From Rhizobium sp. 007 (GTDB taxonomy: Bacteria > Pseudomonadota > Alphaproteobacteria > Rhizobiales > Rhizobiaceae), in assembly GCF_015353075.1 (NCBI RefSeq), contig NZ_CP064187.1:4223001-4287000 (forward strand): 64,000 nucleotides of DNA, written 5' to 3'. Below are positions 52,842-63,194 of this stretch, piece by piece. The position numbers and the translations under genes are program-made. The first letter of the stretch is position 1. Each line of letters starts with the position of its first letter. Under the pieces are notes generated by a model. The model made no database searches, was not told the DNA's origin, and was given only the letters and a program-made list of their open reading frames with translations.

Positions 52842-52940
52842 TCTTTCCTCCTGGGCGATGGAACGCGATCATAGATAGCGTAACATCTGCCATCTCGCAG
52901 AGGTATCAAGAGATGGTGATGCGCAGGTGAGGAGAGGCGC

Positions 52941-54230
52941 TTACGTCTTCTGGGTCGTGCGCGCATTGACGTGCAGCGCTCGTCCTGCATTCCAGCCATT
53001 GATCGCGGCTCCAAATCCGAGCAGAACGAAGAGTACTGCGGACCAGGCAAAGCTTCCGGTCGTGCCGCGAATGAGCCCGACGATCAGCGGACCGACAGCG
53101 GCCAGCAGATAGCCGACGCATTGCGCCATGCCGGACAGGTGAGCGGCGACATGCGGATCGCGCGAGCGCAGCACGATCGTTGTCATTGCCACTGCAATCA
53201 GGCCGCCTTGTCCCGTTCCCTGCAGCACTGCCCAAAGCCAGACCGTCGAAAGCGGCGCGAAGAGCAGGCCAAGCAGGGCCACCACGGCAATGACGCACAG
53301 CGCAGCGTTGATCAGCCGCTGGTCTTTGCCGCGTACGGCAATCTGCGGTGCCACGAGGCAGGCGGCGGCCTGTACCATGACTGATACCGAAACGATGGCG
53401 CCGGCAGTCACACCGTCGAGGCCGCGCTCGCGCAAGATCGGCACGAGCCAGCCGAAGACGCAATAGGCGAGCGCTGATTGAAGGCCCATGAAAAGGGTGA
53501 CCTGCCAGGCAAGCCGGTCCCGCCAGAGGCCCTCGACCCTGAAGCCGCTTCGCCGCGTCTGCGCCGGTATCCTCAGAACCTGCGGAAGCCAGATCAAGGC
53601 GACGACGAAGGCGGGCAATGCCCAGGCGGCAAGAGCGCCCTCCAGCGATCCGTCGAGCGCGTGCTCGATCGGCAGCGTGAAACCGGCAGCGCTCGCTGCG
53701 CCGGCGCAGAGCGCCATCGTATAACATCCGGTCATCAGCGCTGTGCGGTCGGCGAAGTCGCGCTTGACCAGGCCAGGAAGCAGGACGTTTCCGACGGCGA
53801 TACAAGCGCCAGCAAGCGCGGTTCCGAGAAAGAGAAGCGGAACCGAAGATAGCCCGCGCATGGCCGTGCCGAGTGCCAGCAGCACGAGCACGCCGAGGAG
53901 CGTTCGCTCGGCACCCAATCGCTGTGCCAGCTTTGGCGCGAGCGGCGAAAAAGCGCCCAGGCAAACGACGGGAAGCGTGGTCAGCAGGCTCGCGCCGAGG
54001 GCCGAAAGGCCAAGCCCAGCGCGAATTTCCGGCAGCAGCGCGGATGCGCTGGAGAACACGGGGCGAAGGTTGAAGGCGATGAGTACGAGGCTGACACCGA
54101 GAATGATACGGCTTGCCACTGTCGACTGTGCCGGAGCTTCGGGTGCAGGAATACTGTCCGCCTCGGCATCGATCAACTGCTCGTCGATGGCCTCGAGTGC
54201 CTCGGCTGCATCAGAAATGGAGGAGGTCAC
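52941..54230 (-). CDS. CynX/NimT-family MFS transporter
   Basis: A 429-residue inner-membrane transporter with 12 predicted helices. RIILGVSLVLIAFNLRPVFS is helix 1 and the CynX/NimT signature region, LGAFSPLAPKLAQRLGAERT the loop 2/3 motif, and GTGQGGLIAVAMTTIVLRSRD late. CynX exports cyanate-like ions; NimT affects nitroimidazoles. Substrate here is unknown. Start is GTG at 54230, overlapping the GntR stop (GTGA), so the regulator and transporter are co-translated. Confidence 0.88.
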   Translation of the reverse strand: MTSSISDAAEALEAIDEQLIDAEADSIPAPEAPAQSTVASRIILGVSLVLIAFNLRPVFSSASALLPEIRAGLGLSALGASLLTTLPVVCLGAFSPLAPKLAQRLGAERTLLGVLVLLALGTAMRGLSSVPLLFLGTALAGACIAVGNVLLPGLVKRDFADRTALMTGCYTMALCAGAASAAGFTLPIEHALDGSLEGALAAWALPAFVVALIWLPQVLRIPAQTRRSGFRVEGLWRDRLAWQVTLFMGLQSALAYCVFGWLVPILRERGLDGVTAGAIVSVSVMVQAAACLVAPQIAVRGKDQRLINAALCVIAVVALLGLLFAPLSTVWLWAVLQGTGQGGLIAVAMTTIVLRSRDPHVAAHLSGMAQCVGYLLAAVGPLIVGLIRGTTGSFAWSAVLFVLLGFGAAINGWNAGRALHVNARTTQKT

Positions 54231-54904
54231 GAGAGAATCATCCGTTCAAGGGCGGCAATCACCGGCTTCATGAAGCGGCGCACGGCGGCATCCGCCTTCG
54301 CGGGGAGACCGGTCTCGATGGCATCGATGATATCGGCGTGCGCTTTCGTGTCGGGCTCGGGAATATCCTGCCCGAGCGTTGCCTCGATGGTTTCGGCAAT
54401 CGAGGCCGAGAAGAAGTCATAGATCTCGATCATCGCCCGGTTGCCGGAGGCAGCGATGATCGCTTTGTGAAAGGCAAGATCGCGCTCGACGAAGGCCGCC
54501 TTGTCGCCCCCTTCGTATTTGCCGCGCTTGGCCAGGAGGTCGCGCAGCAGAGTTATGATTTCCGGCGTCTGCCGCAGCGAGGCGAGGCGGGCTGCCTCGA
54601 CGTCCAGGGCGCAGCGCGCTTCGAACTGGTCGCGCAGACTTGCCCGCCGGGCCATCGTCAGGGGTCGACTGGCATCCCTCGTCGAAAGGACGTAGGTTCC
54701 GGAGCCTTGTCGCGTTTCGAGCAGGCCCTGAGAGACAAGCACGCGCACGGCCTCGCGGACCGTGCCCCGGCTGACTGCCAGCGCGGCGGAAAGCGCGGCT
54801 TCGTTCGGCAGCTTGTCGCCGATACTCCATCGCTTGGCGAGGATTTCGCCGCGGATCGCTTCAATCGCGGTCTCGGCCAGATTTGTCTTGTAGAGCGGTT
54901 GCAT
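54227..54904 (-). CDS. GntR/FadR family transcriptional regulator
   Basis: A 225-residue FadR-type regulator. The HTH is RGEILAKRWSIGDKLPNEAA, then LSAALAVSRGTVREAVRVLVSQGLLE seen from ALAVSRGTVREAVRVL, with the wing TRQGSGTYVL. The C-terminal FCD effector domain has FHKAIIAASGNRAMIEIYDF with the His/Asp metal set. It is the first gene of the operon with the MFS transporter. Its ATG (54904) lies inside a perfect 47-nt palindrome, presumed operator. Confidence 0.92.
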   Translation of the reverse strand: MQPLYKTNLAETAIEAIRGEILAKRWSIGDKLPNEAALSAALAVSRGTVREAVRVLVSQGLLETRQGSGTYVLSTRDASRPLTMARRASLRDQFEARCALDVEAARLASLRQTPEIITLLRDLLAKRGKYEGGDKAAFVERDLAFHKAIIAASGNRAMIEIYDFFSASIAETIEATLGQDIPEPDTKAHADIIDAIETGLPAKADAAVRRFMKPVIAALERMILS

Positions 54905-54948
54905 GGCATATTCATAAAGTCATCAGATGACTTTATGAATATGCCATG
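54902..54948. promoter_or_regulatory. Perfect 47-nt palindrome (23-bp arms, 1-nt centre) over the gntR start
   Basis: Left arm 54902-54924 and right arm 54926-54948 are exact reverse complements with a single A at 54925 between. The centre reads GTCATCAGATGAC. The gntR initiation codon is the outermost three bases of the left arm (54902-54904). No ribosome-binding site is seen between the palindrome and ATG. Likely the GntR operator; as RNA it would form a 23-bp hairpin. Confidence 0.8.
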
Positions 54949-54983
54949 GCTCGGTTGCGGTCAAAGAAATTCTGCAAAATAAA

Positions 54984-55007
54984 AAAGGGCCGCCTCAGCG
55001 ACCCTTT
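54984..55007 (-). terminator. Rho-independent terminator of the 23-aa ORF
   Basis: On the minus strand AAAGGGTCGC-TGA-GGCGGCCCTTT: an imperfect 10-11 bp stem followed by TTTT. It lies about 60 bp past the stop of the small ORF at 55066-55137. Confidence 0.7.
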
Positions 55008-55065
55008 CCATGAGTTTGGCCTGTAGCTGGCCTGGACCGTCAAGGCGGCCCCAGGAAGGCGGGGA

Positions 55066-55137
55066 TTAGAGCGAGGGCTGCCTCGCTTTCGTCACCTCTC
55101 CCATGCCCGTTACGAGGTCCGAAATCTCATTAGACAT
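55066..55137 (-). CDS. Small ORF, 23 residues, with a very strong ribosome-binding site
   Basis: ATG at 55137 encodes MSNEISDLVTGMGEVTKARQ, then PSL. GGAAGGTGATCC sits right before the ATG, one of the closest matches to the anti-Shine-Dalgarno sequence in the window. A terminator with a T run follows at 54984-55007. A TTGCAT and an AT-rich stretch lie upstream as a possible promoter. No family is recognised; it could be a small protein or a leader. Neighbours are the GntR operon and the amidotransferase gene, both facing away or apart. Confidence 0.55.
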   Translation of the reverse strand: MSNEISDLVTGMGEVTKARQPSL

Positions 55138-55423
55138 TGGATCACCTTCCTTTCGTTCTGTTGCTGATGCTTAAAAGGTAAGGAAAAATTTCGATGATGC
55201 AAGAGAAATCCTTGCGATGACCGCTGTGACACAGCCAAGAGGCAATGTTCACAAATGAAGATGCGTGCTCAACGAATGTGATCGCGTGAAGTGTTTCCAA
55301 CCCGCATGTCGCCTTGCAAAATTTGCAATCGTTAAGTTTTTATTCACCATCGCGCTCGACAATCGATCGGGCATTTCCAACCAGTCCCGTCGCCAGGACG
55401 GCGGGTTACGGAGTCAGAAAAGC

Positions 55424-56233
55424 ATGTGTCGCTGGGCAGCCTATCGTGGAGACCCCCTCTATCTCGAGGAGCTGGTTTCCTCGCCCGCCCACTCGCTCAT
55501 CGAACAATCCCATTGCGCCACCCGCGCCAAGACCGCAACGAACGGCGATGGCTTCGGGATTGCCTGGTACGGCGACCGGCCGGAGCCCGGCCGCTACCGC
55601 GATATCCTTCCCGCATGGTCCGACTGCAATCTGAAGAGCCTGGCGCGCCAAATCCGCTCGCCACTTTTCCTGGCCCATGTGCGCGCAGCCACCGGCGGCG
55701 GCACACGGCGCGACAATTGCCATCCGTTCACGCATGGGAATTGGTCTTTCATGCACAACGGCCAGATCGGCGGCTTCGAGCGCCTGCGCCGTTCCATGGA
55801 GGCGATGCTCGATGACGAGCTCTTCAATGTCCGCAGTGGCACGACCGATTCCGAGCTGATGTTCCTGCTCGCCCTGCAATTCGGTTTGTGCCGGGCGCCG
55901 CTTGCCGCGATGGCGGAGATGGTGAGCTTCGTCGAAGGGCTTGCGGAAAACATCCTGGGCCACGCCCATGTGCGTTTCACCGCCGCGTTTTCCGACGGCC
56001 GGTCGCTCTACGGCATTCGTTATGCGACAGATCGAAAGGCGCCGACACTTTATGCCTCACCGATGCGCCAGGGACATTGCCTTGTTTCCGAGCCGTTGAA
56101 TGACGACATCGATGCCTGGGCCGAGATACCGGACGGCAGCGCCGTCACGATTGGCGAGAACGGCATCGAGGTCGTGGCCTTCAAGCCGGAAAAGCGTATC
56201 AGCGCAGCGGCGGGTATCGCTATCCCTGCCTGA
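55424..56233 (+). CDS. Class II glutamine amidotransferase (YafJ/EgtC-like)
   Basis: A 269-residue Ntn hydrolase. After Met removal Cys2 becomes the N-terminal nucleophile: MCRWAAYRGDPLYLEEL. TNGDGFGIAWYG, LAHVRAATGGG, FTHGNWSFMHNGQIGG and TTDSELMFLLAL are the conserved Asn, Arg and Asp glutamine-binding sites. No synthetase domain follows. The YafJ group role is unsettled; EgtC relatives act in ergothioneine synthesis but no egt genes are nearby. The ATG at 55424 gives the required Cys2. Overlaps the convergent coaBC end by 14 bp. Confidence 0.9.
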   Translation: MCRWAAYRGDPLYLEELVSSPAHSLIEQSHCATRAKTATNGDGFGIAWYGDRPEPGRYRDILPAWSDCNLKSLARQIRSPLFLAHVRAATGGGTRRDNCHPFTHGNWSFMHNGQIGGFERLRRSMEAMLDDELFNVRSGTTDSELMFLLALQFGLCRAPLAAMAEMVSFVEGLAENILGHAHVRFTAAFSDGRSLYGIRYATDRKAPTLYASPMRQGHCLVSEPLNDDIDAWAEIPDGSAVTIGENGIEVVAFKPEKRISAAAGIAIPA

Positions 56234-57431
56234 AGCGTTCGGCAATCAGCGCCGCCAGCTTTTCAGCAACCTCTTCCTTGCCGAGATCGGGCCACTGCTC
56301 GACGCCGCTTCGGCTGATCAGCTTCACGCTGTTGCGCGTGCCGCCCATGACGCCCGTCGCCGGCGAGACGTCGTTCGCAACGATCAGGTCGGCACCCTTG
56401 CGCTCGAGCTTCGCCTTGGCGTTGTTTTCGACATCCTGCGTCTCGGCCGCAAAGCCGATCACCAGCGTCGGCCGCATCGTGTGGTGGCCGACCGCCTTCA
56501 GGATGTCCGGGTTTTCGGTCAGCGCCAGCGTCGGGATGGATTCGCCCGGATGCTTCTTGATCTTCTGATCGGCGGCAGAGGCCACGCGCCAGTCGGCTAC
56601 GGCTGCCACCATGACGGCAATATCGGCCGGCAGCGCAGCGAGGACCGCATCGCGCATTTCTTCGGCGCGCTCGACATGGATCGTCCTGACGCCGACGGGA
56701 TCGGCAATTGCCACCGGTCCGGAGATGAGTGCGACATCTGCACCGAGCTTCGCAAGTGCTGCGGCAATCGCATGCCCCTGCCTGCCGGAAGAACGATTGG
56801 CGATGTAGCGGACGGGGTCGATTGGTTCGTGGGTCGGTCCCGAGGTGACGATCGCCTTGCGTCCGGCAAGCGGCTTCGGCCCGTCGTCAAGTAACGCTTC
56901 GGCGGCGGCAACGATCTCCAGCGGTTCAGCCATGCGGCCGATGCCGGCCTCCTTGCTCTCCGCCATCTCGCCTGCCATCGGGCCGACGAAACGGATGCCG
57001 TCACCTTTCAGGATGTCGAAATTCCGTTTCGTCGCCGCGTGCGACCACATCTTCGGGTTCATCGCCGGCGCGGCAAGAACCGGCCGGTCCGTCGCGAGCA
57101 AAAGGGTCGAGGCCAGGTCATCTGCGAAACCGTTTGCCATCTTGGCCATCAGGTCGGCCGTTGCTGGCGCAATCAGAATGAGGTCGCAGTCGCGAGCAAG
57201 CCGGATATGGCCCACATCCTGTTCGTCCTGCCGCGAAAAGAGATCGGTGAAGACGTGGTCTGCGGCAAGAGCGCCGACAGCAAGCGGCGTCACGAATTCC
57301 TGCGCGCCCTTCGTCATCACCGGACGCACCGAAGCACCGCACTCGCGCAGGCGCCGGATCAGGTCGAGGCTCTTATAGGCGGCGATGCCGCCGGAAATGA
57401 TGAGCAGGATGCGTTTGCCGCTGAGAGCCAT
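56220..57431 (-). CDS. coaBC: Bifunctional phosphopantothenoylcysteine decarboxylase/synthetase
   Basis: A 403-residue CoA biosynthesis enzyme. The N-terminal flavoprotein half (CoaC) has ISGGIAAYKSLDLIRRL, the PxMNxxMW motif as APAMNPKMW, and LIAPATADLMAKMANG. The C-terminal half (CoaB) has IVTSGPTHEPIDPVRYIANR, read from SGPTHEPID, NRSSGRQGHAIAAAL, and the Lys-rich DQKIKKHPGE. It ligates cysteine to 4'-phosphopantothenate with CTP and then decarboxylates the product. Intact and of normal length. Confidence 0.96.
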   Translation of the reverse strand: MALSGKRILLIISGGIAAYKSLDLIRRLRECGASVRPVMTKGAQEFVTPLAVGALAADHVFTDLFSRQDEQDVGHIRLARDCDLILIAPATADLMAKMANGFADDLASTLLLATDRPVLAAPAMNPKMWSHAATKRNFDILKGDGIRFVGPMAGEMAESKEAGIGRMAEPLEIVAAAEALLDDGPKPLAGRKAIVTSGPTHEPIDPVRYIANRSSGRQGHAIAAALAKLGADVALISGPVAIADPVGVRTIHVERAEEMRDAVLAALPADIAVMVAAVADWRVASAADQKIKKHPGESIPTLALTENPDILKAVGHHTMRPTLVIGFAAETQDVENNAKAKLERKGADLIVANDVSPATGVMGGTRNSVKLISRSGVEQWPDLGKEEVAEKLAALIAERFRQG

Positions 57432-57623
57432 GGCCTTCTATCCGTCGCCTTGTTGACCACTACCGACCCTAAGCCTTTGGCGGATAACATGCAATCACCA
57501 CGGCGCTCCTAAGCTCTTCGACCATTCGGAGTGAGATCGCGATCGCGCCCGACGCCGCCGAGTTGGACAATGGAACCGCCTGCTTCTCCATATGATGGAA
57601 CTCGAATTCAAAAATGCCGAACG

Positions 57624-58531
57624 ATGATCAAGATCGAAGGGATAGCGGCTTTCGTCGCAGTGGTGGAATCAGGTTCCGTGAGCCAGGCTGCGGGGCGCCT
57701 CCGCATGTCGAAATCCGTTGTCAGCGAAAGACTGGCGGATCTGGAAAAGACACTCGGCGGCATGCTGCTTCACCGCACGACACGCAAGCTGACGCTGACG
57801 CAGGACGGCACCGCCTTTATGGAGCGTGCGCTTCGGATCGTGCATGAGATAGAAGAGGCCGCAGCCGATATGGCCGAGCGCCGCGGTACGCTTGCCGGTC
57901 CCTTGCGTATTGCAGCACCTGTCACCTTCGGTCGCATGCATCTTGGTCCGGCCCTCTATCCGTTTTTTTGGCAGCGCACCCCGAAATCGCGCTGACGCTC
58001 GACATCGATGACCGCCGTGTGGACGCTTCGTCGGAAGGTTACGACGCCATTATCCGCCATGGGCCGATCGCCGATTCCCGGCTGGTGGCCTGGAAGCTCT
58101 CGCGCAGCCGCCATCTGCTGACGGCTTCGCCAGCCTATCTCGACCGCCACGGGACGCCGGCGACATTATCCGATCTCGATGATCATCGAGGCCTGTTCTA
58201 CACCAATCGCGGCATCGCGGACTGGCGCTTCCAGACCCCGACGGGTGCAATCGTCGTGCGTGCGAAGCTGGCGATGGGTATCAACAATGGCGACATGCTT
58301 CGCGATGCGGCAATTGCAGGTCTCGGGATCGCGCTGCTGCCGAGCTTCATTGCAGGTCCGGCAATCCGCGAAGGCATGCTCGTCGAGATTGATGTCGGCT
58401 ACAGGCCCGAAGCGGAGTCCGTCTACATGGCACATCCGCAAGGCCGCCACCCTTTCGCCAAACTCCGCGCCATAGCCGATCACCTGAAAAAAGCCTTCGG
58501 CGATCCGCCTTATTGGGATCCTGCAGGCTAA
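57624..58531 (+). pseudogene. LysR family regulator frameshifted at a T7 tract
   Basis: The HTH half reads MIKIEGIAAFVAVVESGSVS, MSKSVVSERLADLEKTLGG and LLHRTTRKLTLTQDG, up to GPALYPFF at a run of seven T (57963-57969), after which the frame closes at 57993-57995. The effector half continues in another frame from AAHPEIALTLDIDDRRVDAS to DPPYWDPAG with a stop at 58529-58531. Five or eight T would restore PF(F)LAAHPEIAL and a 301-302 residue protein. Both halves show normal coding composition, so the shift is recent, a sequence error, or a slippery site. Confidence 0.8.
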
Positions 58532-58532
58532 G

Positions 58533-59405
58533 TCAAAGCAGGCTCATCAGATTTTCCGTCACCGGCGAGCGCTGCGTCTTCAGCACCGCGAGGGCCAGCC
58601 GCGCGACCGCAGGCGGCCCGTCGATCGGCCGGTAGGCGACGCCATCGAGCCTGATCTGTGCGATCGATGCCGGAACGATCGACACGCCGAGCTCTGCCGC
58701 AACCAGATTGACGACAGAGGAAATCTGCGGTGCTTCCTGTGCCACCGTCAGTTCGAAACCCGCCTTCCTGCAGGCGAGCACGACATCGTCGAAGAGGCTG
58801 AGGCCAACCAGCCGCGGGAAGAGAATGAACGGCTCATTTGACAGCAGTGCCAGGGACAGGCGTTCGTGCTTCGCCAGTGGATGGTTTGCGGGCAGGGCGA
58901 CCACCATCGGCTCGTCATCGAGACGTTTCAGGCGCACGCCCGGCGGATCGTCGAGGCTCGGGCGCATGAAGGTCGCATCCAACTCGCCGCGATTGAGTTT
59001 CTCCATCAGTGCCAACGTATTCATCTCCGTCAGAGACAGCCGTACTTCCGGCCACTGCGCTCGAAACCGCCTGATCGTCGCGCTGACAACCGGATTGAAC
59101 GCGGAGGAGGCCGTAAAGCCGAGCGCCAGCTTGCCCGTCTCGCCGCGATTGGCACGCTGGGCGGCAAGTTTCGCCTTCTCGGCAGAAGCAAGTGACGCCT
59201 TGGCTTCGCCGAGAAACGCCTCGCCCGCCGCCGTCAATTCCGCGCCATGCGGCACGCGGTGAAACAAGGCCGCGCCGATTTCCGCTTCGAGATCGCGGAT
59301 CTGCTGGCTGAGCGGGGGCTGGCCGATGCCGAGTTTCACCGCGGCCCGCGTAAAATTGCCTTCCTCCGCGACCGCCAGAAAATAGCGGATATGCCGAAGC
59401 TCCAT
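58533..59405 (-). CDS. LysR family transcriptional regulator
   Basis: A 290-residue regulator. MELRHIRYFLAVAEEGNFTR, LGIGQPPLSQQIRDLEAEIG and LFHRVPHGAELTAAGEAFL form the HTH domain; GKLALGFTASSAFNPVV starts the effector domain. The ATG at 59405 has GGAG in front; the frame extends 60 codons further up but overlaps the promoter. It is divergent from the MFS transporter gene across 91 bp and is probably its activator or repressor. Its stop lies just past the broken LysR gene end. Confidence 0.9.
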   Translation of the reverse strand: MELRHIRYFLAVAEEGNFTRAAVKLGIGQPPLSQQIRDLEAEIGAALFHRVPHGAELTAAGEAFLGEAKASLASAEKAKLAAQRANRGETGKLALGFTASSAFNPVVSATIRRFRAQWPEVRLSLTEMNTLALMEKLNRGELDATFMRPSLDDPPGVRLKRLDDEPMVVALPANHPLAKHERLSLALLSNEPFILFPRLVGLSLFDDVVLACRKAGFELTVAQEAPQISSVVNLVAAELGVSIVPASIAQIRLDGVAYRPIDGPPAVARLALAVLKTQRSPVTENLMSLL

Positions 59406-59426
59406 GCGGTATCTCCAAAACCTATC

Positions 59427-59441
59427 GGAAACATCAGTTCC
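59427..59441. promoter_or_regulatory. GGAA-N7-TTCC dyad, candidate LysR site
   Basis: GGAAACATCAGTTCC in the 91-bp lysR/MFS gap. It is a short interrupted dyad fitting the size of a LysR-type T-N11-A recognition site, 22 bp from the lysR start. Confidence 0.35.
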
Positions 59442-59496
59442 ATATATTGGACAGCTTATGCCCTTCTGACTAGATGAATGGAGAAAGGCTTGAGCC

Positions 59497-61136
<1,640 letters not shown>

Positions 61137-61170
61137 GGGATCCCTAGGCAAAGGCGCTCGGTCTTACGTG

Positions 61171-62832
61171 CTAACTCAATCGGATATACGGCACATCCTT
61201 GTTTTGCACTTCGTCCAGCGCCTCCTCGTATCCGGCATCCGCATAGCGCATGATGCCGAGCGCCGTGTCGTTGGTAAGCGCATGATCGAGCCGCTCGTCG
61301 CCGGCCTCGGTGCCGTCGGCAACGACAGTCACGCCGCAGCTGGTCATGTAGCCGGCATAGCCGCCTCCGCCGGAATGGACGACGACGAGGTCAGCCATCG
61401 AGGAGCAGAGCATCATCGCATCGATCAGCGGCCAGTCGGCAATCGCATCGGAGCCATCCTTCATCCGCTCGGTCATGATGTTTGGATGCGCCATGGCGCC
61501 GGCATCGAGATGGTCGCGGGAGAAGGCGACAGGACCGTTCAGCTCTCCGCTTGCAACCAATTCGTTGACGCGACGGGCAAGCGCGGTGCGCTCGCCATGG
61601 CCCAGCCAGGCAATCCGCGCCGGCAGGCCCTCGAAGGGCACATGCTCGCGGGCAAGCCGGATCCAGTTGGTGATGATCTTGTTATCCGGGAACATTTCGA
61701 GCAGCAGATCGTCGATCCTTGCAATGTCGCTTGCTTCTCCGGACAGCGCCATCCAGCGGAAGGGACCGATAGCGCGCGCAAAGAGAGGGCGCAAATAGGC
61801 TTCGGTGAAGATCGGAATGTCGAAGGCATTGGCAACGCCGCCTTCTCTCGCTTGTGTGCGGATCAGGTTGCCGTTGTCGAAGACCTCGGAGCCCTTCTTC
61901 TGGAACTCCAGCATCGCCGTCACATGCTGGACGATCGAGGCGCGGCTTGCCGCCATCAACTGGCCCTGGCCGTCGTCGCGAAGTGCCTTGACTTGGGCAA
62001 GGCTCATACCCTTCGGAACATAGCCGTAGACGAGATCGTGTGCCGAGGTCTGGTCCGTCACGATATCCGGCACGATGCCGCGCCGGGCGATCTCTGGGTA
62101 AATCTCGGCCGCATTGCCGACGAGGCCGACGGATAGTGCGCGCTTTTCCTTCATGGCCGTGTCGATCATTTGTAGCGCGGCATCGAGATCAGGTGCAATC
62201 TCCTGCAGATAGCCGATTTGCTGACGCTTCTTTGCCCGCTCCGGATCGATATCGACGCAGAGGATTGCAGCGCCCGCCATGCGGCCAGCAAGCGGTTGAG
62301 CCCCTCCCATGCCGCCAAGACCGGCGGTGAGCACGAAGCGGCCGAAGAGGTCGCCGCCGAAACGCCGCTCGGCAATGCGCATGAAGATTTCGTACGTTCC
62401 CTGGATGACGCCCTGGCTGCCGATATACTGCCAGGCGCCTGCCGTCAGCCCGCCCCAGCAGATCAGCCCCTTGCGCTGCAATTCGTAGAAGACTTCGGCC
62501 CTCGCCCACTGTCCGACGATATTGCAGTTCGCCATGATGACGAGCGGTGCCTTGGCGTGAGTCTTTACCAGGCCGATCGGCTTGCCGGACTGGATCAGCA
62601 GCGTCTGGTCCTCCTCCATCTCGGTCAGCGCCTTGACGATGCCCTTGTGCGCCGCCCAGTTGCGCGCCGCCTTGCCGAGCGCAGCATAAACCACGAGATT
62701 GTCCGGGTCTTCGCCGACGGCAAGCACGTTTTCGAGGAGGCGCAGCAGCGCCTCTTGCCGCCACCCCTTGGCCCGCAACTCCGGCCCGCCAGGAATCGGA
62801 AATTTCGGATGACGTGGATTGGGCTTCGGCAT
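61171..62832 (-). CDS. hutU: Urocanate hydratase
   Basis: A 553-residue NAD-dependent enzyme that converts urocanate to imidazolone propionate in histidine degradation. VLTAGLGGMGGAQPLAGRMA is the NAD loop, and VGLVGNAAEIYPEIARRGIV and ADLVVVHSGGGGYAGYMTSC (the catalytic Cys is in the YAGYMTSCG region) follow. Length matches. Preceded by a strong GAGGAAGG. The rest of the pathway (hutH, hutI, hutG) is not in the window and would lie beyond the left or right edge. Confidence 0.95.
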   Translation of the reverse strand: MPKPNPRHPKFPIPGGPELRAKGWRQEALLRLLENVLAVGEDPDNLVVYAALGKAARNWAAHKGIVKALTEMEEDQTLLIQSGKPIGLVKTHAKAPLVIMANCNIVGQWARAEVFYELQRKGLICWGGLTAGAWQYIGSQGVIQGTYEIFMRIAERRFGGDLFGRFVLTAGLGGMGGAQPLAGRMAGAAILCVDIDPERAKKRQQIGYLQEIAPDLDAALQMIDTAMKEKRALSVGLVGNAAEIYPEIARRGIVPDIVTDQTSAHDLVYGYVPKGMSLAQVKALRDDGQGQLMAASRASIVQHVTAMLEFQKKGSEVFDNGNLIRTQAREGGVANAFDIPIFTEAYLRPLFARAIGPFRWMALSGEASDIARIDDLLLEMFPDNKIITNWIRLAREHVPFEGLPARIAWLGHGERTALARRVNELVASGELNGPVAFSRDHLDAGAMAHPNIMTERMKDGSDAIADWPLIDAMMLCSSMADLVVVHSGGGGYAGYMTSCGVTVVADGTEAGDERLDHALTNDTALGIMRYADAGYEEALDEVQNKDVPYIRLS

Positions 62833-62860
62833 GGGATGTCCTTCCTCAAGTCCTGTCTTG

Positions 62861-63190
62861 TTATTTCACCTGCAGCGTTTGCACATAGCTGAGTGCGGCA
62901 TCGAGCAGACGCTTGCGCAGCGCATTCTCGCCATAGACACGGGCGTCCGCGCGAACCCAGCCCTGCATCGCCCGTCCGCCCGAGATCATCTGGACGACGC
63001 CTGGCAGCTCCAGCGCCCAGCCGTCATTGCTTTTGCCGAGCCGGACGAGCATGCCATCTTCTCGCGCACCACAAAGAATGTTGCCGTTCAACAGAAAGGC
63101 AAAGCCGCCGAACATCGCCTTTTCGCTGAGACCGGGCAGGCCGCCGAGCTCTTCCCTCATCAGTTCCTCAAGGCCAGCATCTCGCGCCAT
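62861..63190 (-). CDS. TfoX N-terminal-domain protein
   Basis: A 109-residue TfoX_N domain protein: LSEKAMFGGFAFLLNGNILC is the central strand-turn, with GAREDGMLVRLG and the GRAMQGWVRADARVY region following. In gammaproteobacteria this domain belongs to competence regulators, but free-standing copies in alphaproteobacteria have no known role. It is inside the hut string: 4 bp after the DUF917 gene and 28 bp before hutU, so it is probably co-expressed with histidine degradation. Confidence 0.85.
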   Translation of the reverse strand: MARDAGLEELMREELGGLPGLSEKAMFGGFAFLLNGNILCGAREDGMLVRLGKSNDGWALELPGVVQMISGGRAMQGWVRADARVYGENALRKRLLDAALSYVQTLQVK

Positions 63191-63194
63191 GGCG

